Below are positions 1 to 7,997 of a stretch of 64,000 bases of DNA, one piece after another. This DNA comes from Tichowtungia aerotolerans (GTDB lineage Bacteria > Verrucomicrobiota > Kiritimatiellia > Kiritimatiellales > Tichowtungiaceae). The position numbers were made by a program, and so were the translations under genes. The stretch spans positions 2,050,900-2,114,899 of the forward strand of contig NZ_CP047593.1 in the NCBI RefSeq assembly GCF_009905215.1. Reading direction: 5' to 3'. Within the stretch, counting starts at the first letter, position 1; each line of letters opens with the position of its first letter. Under the pieces are notes generated by a model that searched no databases, had not been told where the DNA came from, and saw only the letters and a program-made list of their open reading frames with translations.

Positions 1-3
1 ATT

Positions 4-18
4 CGCAGTTGAACTGCG
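4..18. repeat. short perfect inverted repeat at left edge
   Basis: CGCAGTT-G-AACTGCG lies just beyond the stop of the first MinD-like gene, which is read leftward. It may be a small terminator stem or part of a gene outside the window. Only the symmetry is seen. Confidence 0.4.
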
Positions 19-28
19 GACGGTTCGT

Positions 29-898
29 TTACTTCATGTTCTGACATATTTTCTCCCACAAGGTTTTGATTGAGGTTGCTGCGGGTCCATCGTTCCACTC
101 CACGATGCTTCGTGCCTGAATCTGGGCGTGAGTAATGGAGGCGTCGTATGGAATCCGCTCTAAAACAGTTGCTCCGGCCTGAACCGCGGCATCTTCGATG
201 CGCGCGCTCATTTCCGGGTTAATATCCCATTTATTGACGCTGATAAAAGCCGGGATTTTAAAATGTCGCGTCAGTTCGAGCACGCGCAGCAGGTCATGTT
301 TGCCGGAAAGGGTTGGTTCTGTAATTACCAATACGGCGTCGGTTCCGCCGATGGAGGCGATGACCGGGCAGCCGGTTCCGGGCGGGCCATCGATGATCAG
401 CCAGTCCGCTTCGGTCTTTTCCGCGAGCTGTTTCGCCTGTTGTCGCACCGTATTAACCAGTTTGCCTGAATTTTCGGCGGCGATTTCCAGTTTTGCGTGC
501 ACCATCGGTCCGTAGCGGGTGTCCGAGTGGAACCAGTTGCCGCACAGACATTCCGGAAAGTCGATCGCTTTGGCGGGACAGAATTGCACACAGACGCCGC
601 ATCCTTCGCAGGCGAACGGATTGATGCGGAATGTTCCATCCTGTTCGATTACGGCATCGAAGCGGCAGAGTTCCATGCACTGTCCGCATCCGGTGCATTC
701 ATTTTCGCGGATGACGGCTTCGTGCCCGCTGAAAAATTCATGCTGTTCCTGAACATCGGGGTTCAGCAGCAGATACAGATCGGCAGCGTCGACATCGCAG
801 TCTGCCAGTACTGCATTCCGGGCCAATGCTGCAAATGAACCGGTGACGCTGGTTTTTCCGGTTCCGCCTTTTCCGCTGATAATGACCAGTTCCTTCAT
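29..898 (-). CDS. MinD-superfamily P-loop ATPase with inserted 2x[4Fe-4S] ferredoxin domain
   Basis: 289 aa. A deviant Walker A (GKGGTGKT, residues 9-16) opens a MinD/NubP-type fold. Between it and the later IDGPPGTG motif sits a bacterial-ferredoxin insert with two CxxCxxCxxxC sets (Cys 68/71/74/78 and 97/100/103/107). Family knowledge: paired ATPases of this kind accompany NifX-like 'orange protein' (ORP) genes in anaerobes and are thought to handle metal or Fe-S clusters. Its start overlaps the stop of the preceding paralogue (ATGA), so the two are translationally coupled. It is the last visible gene of the operon. The exact substrate is unknown. Confidence 0.9.
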   Translation of the reverse strand: MKELVIISGKGGTGKTSVTGSFAALARNAVLADCDVDAADLYLLLNPDVQEQHEFFSGHEAVIRENECTGCGQCMELCRFDAVIEQDGTFRINPFACEGCGVCVQFCPAKAIDFPECLCGNWFHSDTRYGPMVHAKLEIAAENSGKLVNTVRQQAKQLAEKTEADWLIIDGPPGTGCPVIASIGGTDAVLVITEPTLSGKHDLLRVLELTRHFKIPAFISVNKWDINPEMSARIEDAAVQAGATVLERIPYDASITHAQIQARSIVEWNDGPAATSIKTLWEKICQNMK

Positions 899-1731
899 TG
901 GGAAACCTCCGTCTGGATGCTGCGGATGATGTTGCGGAACCCGGCGTTCAGCGCCGGCTCGGCCTGCAAAAGGCTGTCACCGCGTGAGTAGGCTTTTGCA
1001 ATTTCCCGTGATTCGGGAATCTGCAGCAGAATCGAAATGGTTTCTTCCTCGCAGTAGCGGACAACCCGGTCATCGCCGGCGTCGGAGCGATTGATCACAA
1101 CGCTGAAGGGGAGCCCAAGTTTACGAACGGTTTCCACCGCCAGCTTCAGATCGTTGAGGCCGAACGGAGTGGGCTCGGTGACGAGCACGACAAAATCACA
1201 GCCGGAGACTGCGGTAATCATCGGACAGGACGTCCCGGGCGGAGAATCAATGATGACCGGCAGGTCGGGGGCTGCTTTTTTTGCAGCCCGGATCAGCGGC
1301 GGAGCCATGGCGCAGCCGATCTTCAGGCGGCCTTCGAGCGTTGTGATGGTTCCGCTTTGTCCGCAGCTCAGTTCGCCGATCACTTTGGGGATTTCTGTAA
1401 TGGCATTGGCCGGACAGATTCGAGTGCATCCACCGCAGCTGTGGCACAGTTCCGGAAAAACCATGACCCCTTTGCCTGCGACCGCAATGGCATTATAGGT
1501 GCAAAAACTGCTGCAGGCGCCGCAGCCTGTGCATTTTTCGGCGTCAATGTTCGGCACCGGTATAGTTACGTCTGTCCGGGATTTCAGCCCGGGTTTCAGA
1601 AAGAATGCACTGTTGGGTTCTTCGACGTCGCTATCGATCAGGCAAACTGGAGAGTCAAAAGCCTGAGCCAGCGCAACAGATACGGTGGTTTTGCCGGTGC
1701 CGCCTTTCCCGGATGCTACTGCAATTTTCAT
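895..1731 (-). CDS. MinD-superfamily P-loop ATPase with inserted 2x[4Fe-4S] ferredoxin domain (paralogue)
   Basis: 278 aa from the ATG at 1731. That start is chosen because it overlaps the DUF89 stop as ATGA and puts the P-loop (GKGGTGKT) at residues 8-15; a longer reading frame begins at 1800 but would add 23 unconserved residues. Ferredoxin insert Cys 67/70/73/77 and 96/99/102/106, then a DSPPGTSCP switch-like motif. It is a paralogue of its downstream neighbour, and the pair probably forms a heterodimeric or sequential ATPase module acting with the NifX-like protein of the same operon. Cytoplasmic. Role inferred from family and context. Confidence 0.9.
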   Translation of the reverse strand: MKIAVASGKGGTGKTTVSVALAQAFDSPVCLIDSDVEEPNSAFFLKPGLKSRTDVTIPVPNIDAEKCTGCGACSSFCTYNAIAVAGKGVMVFPELCHSCGGCTRICPANAITEIPKVIGELSCGQSGTITTLEGRLKIGCAMAPPLIRAAKKAAPDLPVIIDSPPGTSCPMITAVSGCDFVVLVTEPTPFGLNDLKLAVETVRKLGLPFSVVINRSDAGDDRVVRYCEEETISILLQIPESREIAKAYSRGDSLLQAEPALNAGFRNIIRSIQTEVSQ

Positions 1732-2585
1732 TGTTTCGCTTTCTCCATCAGAACGTGTGTTCCAAGCGGCTGTCCGGAGGCGTTGGCCACCATGGGACAT
1801 TTTACCTTAAAGAGGAAAAAGATCTGCCGTGGATTTTCGTTGAGGGTTTCGAAATTTCCCTGGCCCTTTGAGATAACCAGATCGGCAGAGTTGAAAAGGG
1901 CGCGGAACTTATCATTGCACTGTTCCAGATCGGTTCCCGGAACATCGTTACCGTTTCCAATGATTGGAACCAGGTCGTGAAGACCCGCAAGGCGGGCATC
2001 TTCTTCGAGGGCATCGTTGAGGATCGGCGCGCCGCGGACCGCCAGCGTTACGCGTTCCGGACCGAGCTGTTCAATCAGCAGCCGGTCAAAAACAATCTCT
2101 CCGGCGTTGTCTCCGAGATAGAGAATGGATTCTGCGTTTTCGACAGCGGTGCGGAATGCGTCAAGGTCGCCTTCGAGCGGCTCTTCGGACGCATGTTCGA
2201 CAGCGCTGAGCACTTCGTTTTCGCTCAGTCCGTTTTTTGCGCCGAGGTCGATGATGTTGCCGGCAATGGCGAAGTGTGCGGCGCTGGTCAGCGGATCGTC
2301 TGATGTTGAAACATCGGCTCGGAGCTTTGGGAGCAAATGCAGCGCCAGTTCGTTATGGGCTTTTTTCTGATCCCGGTAGAGATCGTTTATGCCGGTTTTT
2401 GTTTTCAGCTTTTTATGCAGCCTTTGTGCGATAACCGGCGGAGTGTTGTTCCAGTTTTCGTTGGCCAGGTCCTGAAGGGATTCCCGAAGAATTTCTTCGT
2501 GAACCGCCGGGTCTTCAGAGATCAGGCGGCCGGCATCCAGGATCTGGCGGACAAAACAGGGAAGACAGTCGAGACAGGTTTTCAT
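1728..2585 (-). CDS. DUF89 / ARMT1-like metal-dependent phosphatase family protein
   Basis: 285 aa. The N-terminus has the CLDCLPC cysteine cluster typical of the archaeal/bacterial subgroup of DUF89 (AF1104-like). The core motif YLGDNAGEIVFD (Asp159, Asn160) and the later ISKGQGNFE supply the metal and phosphate-binding residues. Known members are metal-dependent damage-control phosphatases acting on phosphometabolites. The gene starts four bases inside the NifX-like gene end and overlaps the next gene as ATGA, so it belongs to the redox/metal operon. The substrate here cannot be told from sequence. The Cys cluster might bind the metal or cluster handled by the neighbours (inference). Confidence 0.85.
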   Translation of the reverse strand: MKTCLDCLPCFVRQILDAGRLISEDPAVHEEILRESLQDLANENWNNTPPVIAQRLHKKLKTKTGINDLYRDQKKAHNELALHLLPKLRADVSTSDDPLTSAAHFAIAGNIIDLGAKNGLSENEVLSAVEHASEEPLEGDLDAFRTAVENAESILYLGDNAGEIVFDRLLIEQLGPERVTLAVRGAPILNDALEEDARLAGLHDLVPIIGNGNDVPGTDLEQCNDKFRALFNSADLVISKGQGNFETLNENPRQIFFLFKVKCPMVANASGQPLGTHVLMEKAKQ

Positions 2586-2944
2586 GCCCAGTGTCCTTCG
2601 ACATCGGCGCCGGAAGCGGCGGTCAGCTGACCGTTTTTGAAGAGATCGAGTGCGTCCTGAATGGTGGCGGCTTCGGTGTTGTAGACGGCAATGTTCGATG
2701 CACTGAGAATTCGGAACGCTTTGGGGCCGCAGTGGCCGGTGATGACGGCTTTGGCTCCGGTTGATGCAACGTTCTGAGCGGCCTGGATTCCGGCGCCCTG
2801 TGCGGCATTCAGATTCTGTTCGTTCGGTTCATAAGCCGTTTCTCCGGTTTCTGTGTCGAGCACGAGAAAGCCGGGCGCGCGCCCGAAACGGCGGTCGAGG
2901 GCGGCGGACAGGGTCGGTTCTGCTGCGGTAAATGCAATTTTCAT
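2582..2944 (-). CDS. NifX/NifB C-terminal-like (dinitrogenase iron-molybdenum cofactor family) protein, ORP-like
   Basis: 120 aa single-domain protein of the Nitro_FeMo-Co fold: MKIAFTA start, RFGRAPGFLV strand-turn, the conserved VITGHCGPKAF segment with a Cys, and a glycine/alanine-rich end. Relatives include NifX, NafY and the Desulfovibrio orange protein, which bind Mo-containing clusters. No nitrogenase genes are present, so nitrogen fixation is not implied. Its partners in the operon are two MinD/ferredoxin ATPases, the usual ORP company. It overlaps both neighbours by four bases. Confidence 0.88.
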   Translation of the reverse strand: MKIAFTAAEPTLSAALDRRFGRAPGFLVLDTETGETAYEPNEQNLNAAQGAGIQAAQNVASTGAKAVITGHCGPKAFRILSASNIAVYNTEAATIQDALDLFKNGQLTAASGADVEGHWA

Positions 2945-3273
2945 TCGGCCAGTTCCTCCAGAAGACCTGCTGCCAGACTGACGCAGGCAGAGCAGGGCAT
3001 GATGCGGTTTCTTCGAATATCCCGGCAGGCTGCATACCCGCCGGCCTTTTCTTTAAATCGTTCGGTCAGTTGTTCTCTGCGGGGTTCGCCAACCAGTTCG
3101 CGGGCGGCATGCAGTGCGCCGCAAAGCCCTTCGGGGGCCCGTCCGTTCCCTGCTGTGGCGAAGACTTCCGCGTGGATTGATGCGGGATCTTTTCGCTCTT
3201 TCCACGCCAGAGCAACAGACTGTGCACAGTTGCTCTGGCGTGTTTGGAAGTATTCCGAGGCTGTCTCTTGCAT
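2941..3273 (-). CDS. C_GCAxxG_C_C family putative redox-active protein
   Basis: 110 aa. The cysteine pattern fits this small family: an NCAQSV segment near the N-terminus, EGLCGALHAA in the centre (the G-x-CGA core), and paired C-x(n)-C near the C-terminus (AACRDIRRN, then MPCSAC). Members lie beside Fe-S or oxidoreductase genes in anaerobes and probably bind a metal or cluster; no member is well characterised. Start and stop overlap both neighbours, placing it firmly in the operon. No signal peptide, so cytoplasmic. Confidence 0.82.
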   Translation of the reverse strand: MQETASEYFQTRQSNCAQSVALAWKERKDPASIHAEVFATAGNGRAPEGLCGALHAARELVGEPRREQLTERFKEKAGGYAACRDIRRNRIMPCSACVSLAAGLLEELAE

Positions 3274-3569
3274 TATGGCTCTCCGAGTGCTTCAATTTGC
3301 TGTTGAATTTGAGCCATTTGCGCTTTGAGCGCGTCGATCTGAGCCTCTTTGTCCATCGGTTGGGCGGGAGCCTGCGGTGCGTTCCACCATCCGGCAAAGC
3401 ACCGGTTGCGGAATCCGAAGCCCATGCCGCGGCCCATACCACGACCCATTCCGCGGCCGAAGCCGCCACCCATTGCGTATCCGGGTGCGTTGTTGCCGGC
3501 ACAGATTCCCATGCCGCGTCCGGTCATCGGGCCTGCGCCCGCCGGTCCTGTTCTGTCTCCTCCTGGCAT
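3273..3569 (-). CDS. DUF5320 family Gly/Met-rich small protein
   Basis: 98 aa. The start at 3569 follows a textbook Shine-Dalgarno (AAGGAGG, seven bases upstream) and gives the family's MPGGDRTGP opening. A longer in-frame start at 3623 would overlap the DUF134 gene and is rejected. The middle is a GRGMGRGMG-type repeat ending in RCFAGWW, and the C-terminus is a short coiled coil (DALKAQMAQIQQQIEAL). Such proteins are regular companions of NifX-like and DUF134 genes. A metal-binding or scaffold role is guessed from composition only. Confidence 0.82.
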   Translation of the reverse strand: MPGGDRTGPAGAGPMTGRGMGICAGNNAPGYAMGGGFGRGMGRGMGRGMGFGFRNRCFAGWWNAPQAPAQPMDKEAQIDALKAQMAQIQQQIEALGEP

Positions 3570-3570
3570 T

Positions 3571-3864
3571 TTATTGTCCTCCTTCGGATAGTTCTTCAAT
3601 GCCGATGGCTTTGCCCAGCACAAGGGCTTCCGCCACCTTCTTATGTGCCCGTTTCAGAATCAGTCCGAGCGTCTGGCGGGAAACTCCCATTTGCGCTGCG
3701 GCCTGTTCCTGATACATGCCTTCGAGATCGGTCAGGCGGATTGCCTCCAGTTCGTCGGCAGCCAGTTCGACCGTTTCCAGCTCACGCATCGGAATGCCGC
3801 GCGGCTTAAAATAGGTTGAGCCGGCCCGGCATCGGATGTGTCGTTGTATTTGAGGTCTAGGCAT
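3571..3864 (-). CDS. DUF134 family helix-turn-helix DNA-binding protein
   Basis: 97 aa from ATG 3864 (MPRPQIQRHI). The family hallmarks are the GSTYFKPRGIPM segment, then LAADELEAIRLTDLEGMYQEQAA followed by a sigma-70-region-4-like HTH (MGVSRQTLGLILKRAHKKVAEAL). First gene of the seven-gene minus-strand operon, so probably its own regulator. Two palindromes (GGCATGCC on the start codon and TGGCATATGCCA just upstream) look like operator sites. A start at 3900 would translate through these palindromes and is less likely. Confidence 0.85.
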   Translation of the reverse strand: MPRPQIQRHIRCRAGSTYFKPRGIPMRELETVELAADELEAIRLTDLEGMYQEQAAAQMGVSRQTLGLILKRAHKKVAEALVLGKAIGIEELSEGGQ

Positions 3865-3886
3865 GCCAGATAAATGGCATATGCCA
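3860..3886. promoter_or_regulatory. candidate operator: two TGGCAT-based palindromes at DUF134 start
   Basis: GGCATGCC (3860-3867) covers the start codon of the DUF134 gene and TGGCATATGCCA (3875-3886) lies 8 bp upstream; both are perfect palindromes sharing GGCAT. The position suits autorepression of the redox operon. Inference from symmetry and context only. Confidence 0.45.
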
Positions 3887-4045
3887 AAAACAGTGTCCAA
3901 TGGTTTTTGTGATTTTTTTGGTCAGGCGGTTTTGTTTTCCGGGGGCGTCCAGAACGGTCTGCTGTTTTTGAGACATCCGTTGAGGATGGAGGGGACGGTC
4001 ATCAAAAACGTCGGGCCAGATCGTTATCGGGCGTGCGGTGCTGTG

Positions 4046-4441
4046 TTACGACTGAAGAAAGTCCCTGTATTTCATGTCTTCGACCAGAATATGATCGGAC
4101 CACCAGTCGTGAAGGTAGCGGAGCAGTTCTTCCGGAACGTCGTGGAAGCCGAGCATGGTGTGTTTGCAAAGGTCGACGATTTTTTTACGGTAAGCAAGAT
4201 GTTCTTTTTTATGAGCTTTCAGGTCGGGATATTCTACTGTTTTGAGCAGGTTTTCCTCGGTTCGGAAATGGATCTGAGCATACTGGGTCATATTGTGCAG
4301 GATGTCTGATACGGTTTCAGAGGAGGTGGTTACGTCTGGAGTGCCCGTCAGTCTGTTCAGCATCTCAATGAGTTGTCGGTGCTGACGGTCGATTTCCGGA
4401 TGGCCGATGTTAAATTTGTCTGTCCAATTGATCTTTTCCAT
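4046..4441 (-). CDS. bacteriohemerythrin
   Basis: 131 aa, full family length. All seven di-iron ligands are visible: His21 (IDRQH), His58 and Glu62 (HFRTEE), His77 and His81 (HKKEH), His117 and Asp122 (SDHILVED). Such soluble proteins bind O2 reversibly at a non-haem di-iron site and serve oxygen sensing, storage or protection in anaerobes and microaerophiles. The gene stands alone between the NifX/MinD operon and the divergent rsmB. Its position next to an oxygen-sensitive Fe-S module suggests oxygen scavenging (inference). Confidence 0.92.
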   Translation of the reverse strand: MEKINWTDKFNIGHPEIDRQHRQLIEMLNRLTGTPDVTTSSETVSDILHNMTQYAQIHFRTEENLLKTVEYPDLKAHKKEHLAYRKKIVDLCKHTMLGFHDVPEELLRYLHDWWSDHILVEDMKYRDFLQS

Positions 4442-4513
4442 GATGTCGCCTTGCGGGAATAAATTAGTAAAATAATAAATTTATCCTGAAATCAGGGGAG
4501 AAGGAAACCTATA

Positions 4514-5836
4514 ATGGGCTTTCAATCTACGGAAATTTCCGGTTCACTCTCCGCCCCTATGAGAAAAGAAAACAGCAGAGTTGTCGCCGCACGCATTATT
4601 GCCCGCTGGATGGAGAAGGGGGAATTTCCTGATCGTCAGCTGGCGGATGTGAAACAGGATCGCGGTTTTATTACGGAACTGGTTTACGGCGTGGTGCGCC
4701 GCAAGCTGACGCTGGAGTATATCGAGCAGAAGTTTGTGCACCGCCGTCCGGAAAACCTGATTCTGGCCGCCTTGCACGTCGGAGTCTATCAGCTCTGTTT
4801 CATGGATAACGTCGAAGAGTTCGCTGCCATCAACGAGAGCGTCGGCGTAATCAAGGCCAGTCGCCATCGCGATGCCGCCCGTGCGGCGGGGATGGTGAAT
4901 GCGGTTCTGCGCAATGTGCAGGATGAAAAAGAGGCGATTCTGAAAAACCTCGAACGGCAGGACGACGACATCCGCACCTCGCACCCGGAGCCTCTGGTGT
5001 ATCGCTGGCGCAAGCAGTACGGCGAACGCGACACCCGCCGTTTGTGCGAATGGAACAACATTCCGCCGGAAACGATCATTCGCGTGGAAACCACCAAAGT
5101 CACTCCCTCCAATTTCATGAAAGAGCTGGAACTGGCCGGAATCGACGCAAAACCGCATCCTTTCCAATGTTTGGAAACATTTATTACGCTGCCGCGCGGT
5201 GTGCCGGTGTTTAAAGTGCCGGGCTACGACCAAGGCTGGTTCACCGTGCAGGACCCGGCCACTTCAGCATCCGTTGAACTGCTCGACCCGATGCCCGGCG
5301 AGAGTATTCTGGATGCCTGCGCCGCTCCCGGCGGGAAAACCGCTATGATCGCCGGAATGATGGAAGGAGAGGGTGAGCTGGTTGCCATGGATGTGCATGA
5401 TGACCGCCTTGAGACCCTGCGCGATACCGTTAAACGCACCGGATGGAATTTCATTGAAATCGTCAAAGGCGATGCGGGACGGGGATTCCCAGCGTCTGGA
5501 AAAACCTTTGATGCAGTTCTGCTCGATGTTCCCTGCATGAATACCGGCGTGCTGCGCCGCCGGGCCGATGCGCGCTGGCGCTTTACCCGCGACCGCATTG
5601 AAATGCTCAAGAAGACTCAGTGGAAAATTCTTACTGCAATGTCGAAGTCAGTGAAGCCGGGCGGACGGCTGGTTTACAGCACCTGTTCCCTGGAGCAGGA
5701 GGAAAACGAGGAGCTGGTCAGCCGCTGGGTGCGGGAAAATAAAGACTGGCGACTGGCAAAGGCCAAACGTTTGTTTCCTCCGAAATCCGGCACCGACGGC
5801 GCATATGCGGCGCTGCTGGTTCGGGCGCGGGACTGA
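4514..5836 (+). CDS. rsmB: RsmB-type 16S rRNA (cytosine-C5) methyltransferase
   Basis: 440 aa. The N-terminal NusB-like RNA-binding domain (residues about 20-150) is followed by a Nol1/Nop2/Sun Rossmann methyltransferase: DACAAPGGKTA SAM-binding motif, DVPCMNTG (motif IV Cys) and YSTCSLE (catalytic Cys, motif VI). It methylates C967-type cytosines in 16S rRNA. The start at 4514 has GGAGAAGGA upstream; Met at 4559 is an alternative. An exact copy of the dispersed palindrome (5161-5177) is read in frame as FQCLETF in the linker before the catalytic domain, and a looser one near 5485 as FPASGKTF. Confidence 0.93.
   Translation: MGFQSTEISGSLSAPMRKENSRVVAARIIARWMEKGEFPDRQLADVKQDRGFITELVYGVVRRKLTLEYIEQKFVHRRPENLILAALHVGVYQLCFMDNVEEFAAINESVGVIKASRHRDAARAAGMVNAVLRNVQDEKEAILKNLERQDDDIRTSHPEPLVYRWRKQYGERDTRRLCEWNNIPPETIIRVETTKVTPSNFMKELELAGIDAKPHPFQCLETFITLPRGVPVFKVPGYDQGWFTVQDPATSASVELLDPMPGESILDACAAPGGKTAMIAGMMEGEGELVAMDVHDDRLETLRDTVKRTGWNFIEIVKGDAGRGFPASGKTFDAVLLDVPCMNTGVLRRRADARWRFTRDRIEMLKKTQWKILTAMSKSVKPGGRLVYSTCSLEQEENEELVSRWVRENKDWRLAKAKRLFPPKSGTDGAYAALLVRARD
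5161..5177. repeat. dispersed palindrome (TTTCCAANNNTTGGAAA), exact copy inside rsmB
   Basis: TTTCCAATGTTTGGAAA. Read in frame as FQCLE. One of ten copies in the window matching TTCCAANNNTTGGAA exactly. Confidence 0.85.
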
Positions 5837-5937
5837 AATTCAGCGGGTCTGTTCTTGTCTGGTTTTGTTGAGGAATGGTAGCTTGCGCGTTCAATATTTC
5901 AGGTTGTTTCGGCAACCAGTAAACGGGCAGTTTTATC

Positions 5938-6951
5938 ATGCAAAAAGTAGTTTCTGTTTTCTGTTTCATGGCATTGATCGTTTTCCCCGTGATGGGCAAT
6001 ACGGTGCTGGTTTTGTCGAATGGCGACCGACTGAAAGGCGCGGCGGTTCACGAAAAAAACGGTGTGATTCATTTTACCTCTGATGTTCTGGGGAAAATGA
6101 CGCTTCAGAAAAGCCAGGTGAAGGAAATCATCCCCCCGCCGCCGGCAAAAACTCATGCCGCGCAAACGCCCGCCGCTGCTCCCGTCAAACTGGTGGCGGT
6201 TCCTGCGGTAAAAGCCGTGGCAAAGCAGGCGGCTCCCAAAAAGGAGGCTGCGAAAGCCGCGCCGAAGCCGAAAAAATACTGGTCCGGCAATATCGGTGTT
6301 TCTGTGAATACACACCATGCAGAATATCAGCAGCGGGCAGGATCCAACCTGAAACGTTACGAAAAAGACACCGACTACCTTCGGCTGACCACCAAGGTGA
6401 AATGGGACAGAGGCCGGCATCATCTGGAGTGGAACGGCAGTTACGTGTATTCCGAGGTTAATGAAAATAAGAATAATGATCTGTATCGCTGGAGTCAGCG
6501 GTATCGTTGTGATCTGACGGACGAATGGTTCGGGCAGTCGGAAACCTCATACGAACATAACTATTTGCGAATTCTCTCCAAAGAAGTGCAGCAGTTCAGC
6601 GGGCTCGGTTGGCGTCCGGTTAAGCAGCCGCTGCTGACGCTGGATGTTGTGCCGGGAGTCAATTACTATTACCGCGATCAGGCAGACGAGCAGACAGAGG
6701 GGGTCTCTCCCGGATTCCAGCAGAACCTGACCTCAAAACTGAGTCAGGACCTGACTCTTTTTCAGGGATTTACTTATACGGGATATCCCGACCAGTATTA
6801 CTACAAATTTAATGCCGGACTGAATAATCGTCTCATCAAAAACTTGTCGCTGAGGCTGGAGTATAAATATGAGATGGATGCGAATGTGGAGGACGGCGCC
6901 GACCCGTTCAAGCAGCGACAGTTGATCAGCAGTATTCAGTATCGGTTCTAA
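5938..6951 (+). CDS. DUF481-like outer-membrane beta-barrel protein
   Basis: 337 aa. Signal peptide (cleavage probably near FPVMGN), then a small domain opening LSNGDRLKGAAV, typical of proteins that precede DUF481 barrels. An Ala/Pro/Lys-rich linker spans about residues 63-115, and the rest alternates hydrophobic and aromatic residues as beta-hairpins, ending SSIQYRF with the terminal Phe of an outer-membrane barrel. No catalytic motif. Its substrate or role is unknown. It sits alone between rsmB and a methyltransferase gene on the same strand. Confidence 0.8.
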   Translation: MQKVVSVFCFMALIVFPVMGNTVLVLSNGDRLKGAAVHEKNGVIHFTSDVLGKMTLQKSQVKEIIPPPPAKTHAAQTPAAAPVKLVAVPAVKAVAKQAAPKKEAAKAAPKPKKYWSGNIGVSVNTHHAEYQQRAGSNLKRYEKDTDYLRLTTKVKWDRGRHHLEWNGSYVYSEVNENKNNDLYRWSQRYRCDLTDEWFGQSETSYEHNYLRILSKEVQQFSGLGWRPVKQPLLTLDVVPGVNYYYRDQADEQTEGVSPGFQQNLTSKLSQDLTLFQGFTYTGYPDQYYYKFNAGLNNRLIKNLSLRLEYKYEMDANVEDGADPFKQRQLISSIQYRF

Positions 6952-7024
6952 CGACCTTTTCGGGGCGTGAAACCCGCACCTTTTCTCTTTGCGCTGCTGT
7001 GGCTTATATCTATACTGCGCAACT

Positions 7025-7927
7025 ATGAAGGCCTTGGATGTCAACCTCAGGAATGAAGCCGTTCGCTGGCAGGAAAAACTGTTCCGGCGTTCGCTTCGGC
7101 GTCAAACCCGGCTTTGCAAACTCCGGCAGTTGCTCGGCACAACCGCGAATCAGGACTGTCTGGAAATCACTGCCGGGGACGGAGTGATTTCTCAGCAGCT
7201 GCGCCTCGACGGCGGGAACTGGAAAACCATGGTCACCGACTCCGCTGCGCGGGACGCCATGCAGTTTTTTGTAGAACACCCGATCAGCGTCTTTGAGGAC
7301 AATACCATTGATCTGCCCGATCACAGTTTTGACGCGGTGGTGATTGTCGATGCTTTGGAACGGGTGCTTGCTGATCGTGCACTGATTCGGGAATGTCACC
7401 GGGTGCTGCGGCCCGACGGACGGCTGGTGATTACTGCACAGCGCAAACTGCATTTCTGCCTGGGAAGCTGTCCGATCCGGGCCTTGCTGGGACTTTCATG
7501 GCGGCGCAAAGGGATGGCCCGCCCCGGCTACACAACGCGTGAGTTTTTTGATGTGCTCAAGGACGGATTTGACGTGCCGGAAACCATCACTTATTCCACC
7601 TGCTGTGTGGAAGGCCTCGGACTGTTTTGCGAAGCCGCCGCCAATAAACTGGCCGGCGGTCCCTACAATATGCCATCGGTCGACACAGACACGGAGCAGT
7701 TTTATCACTACACCAAACTGTACACGTTCGGCACGGTGGTCTATCCGCTGATGTGGCTGTTTTCAAAAATCGAAAAAGCAATGGGCTGTATCCTGCCCGG
7801 CCACAACATGGCCGCCAAAACCAAACGTCGCGTCTGGCGGGAACGCCGCACTCCGCAGCTGATCGACGGCCGCTCTATCGCCGAAGCCGCCCTCAACACC
7901 AAAATCGGTACTGCCGCACCGTTTTAG
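7025..7927 (+). CDS. class I SAM-dependent methyltransferase (Methyltransf_11-like)
   Basis: 300 aa from ATG 7025; an upstream in-frame ATG at 6989 is less likely. Motif I is weak (CLEITAGDGVIS), followed by DLPDHSFDAVVIVDALERV and the ECHRVLRPDGRLVIT post-motif typical of Methyltransf_11 enzymes. The C-terminal 130 residues contain a hydrophobic stretch (TFGTVVYPLMWLF) that could touch the membrane. The substrate is unknown, perhaps a lipid or quinone precursor. Stop codon is 70 bp before the AIM24-like gene. Confidence 0.8.
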   Translation: MKALDVNLRNEAVRWQEKLFRRSLRRQTRLCKLRQLLGTTANQDCLEITAGDGVISQQLRLDGGNWKTMVTDSAARDAMQFFVEHPISVFEDNTIDLPDHSFDAVVIVDALERVLADRALIRECHRVLRPDGRLVITAQRKLHFCLGSCPIRALLGLSWRRKGMARPGYTTREFFDVLKDGFDVPETITYSTCCVEGLGLFCEAAANKLAGGPYNMPSVDTDTEQFYHYTKLYTFGTVVYPLMWLFSKIEKAMGCILPGHNMAAKTKRRVWRERRTPQLIDGRSIAEAALNTKIGTAAPF

Positions 7928-7997
7928 GATTGGAATGCTGGCGTGATGGATTAATGGAATTGATCCGCGATCGGTGGTCGTGGATTGGGAGAATGCG

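Noticed and set aside
1357-1980. 207-aa plus-strand frame over the MinD/DUF89 junction
   Set aside because: Crosses two well-supported, translationally coupled minus-strand genes.
2582-2944. NifX-like gene as sign of nitrogen fixation
   Set aside because: No nifHDK, nifB or nifEN. The setting matches ORP-type operons instead.
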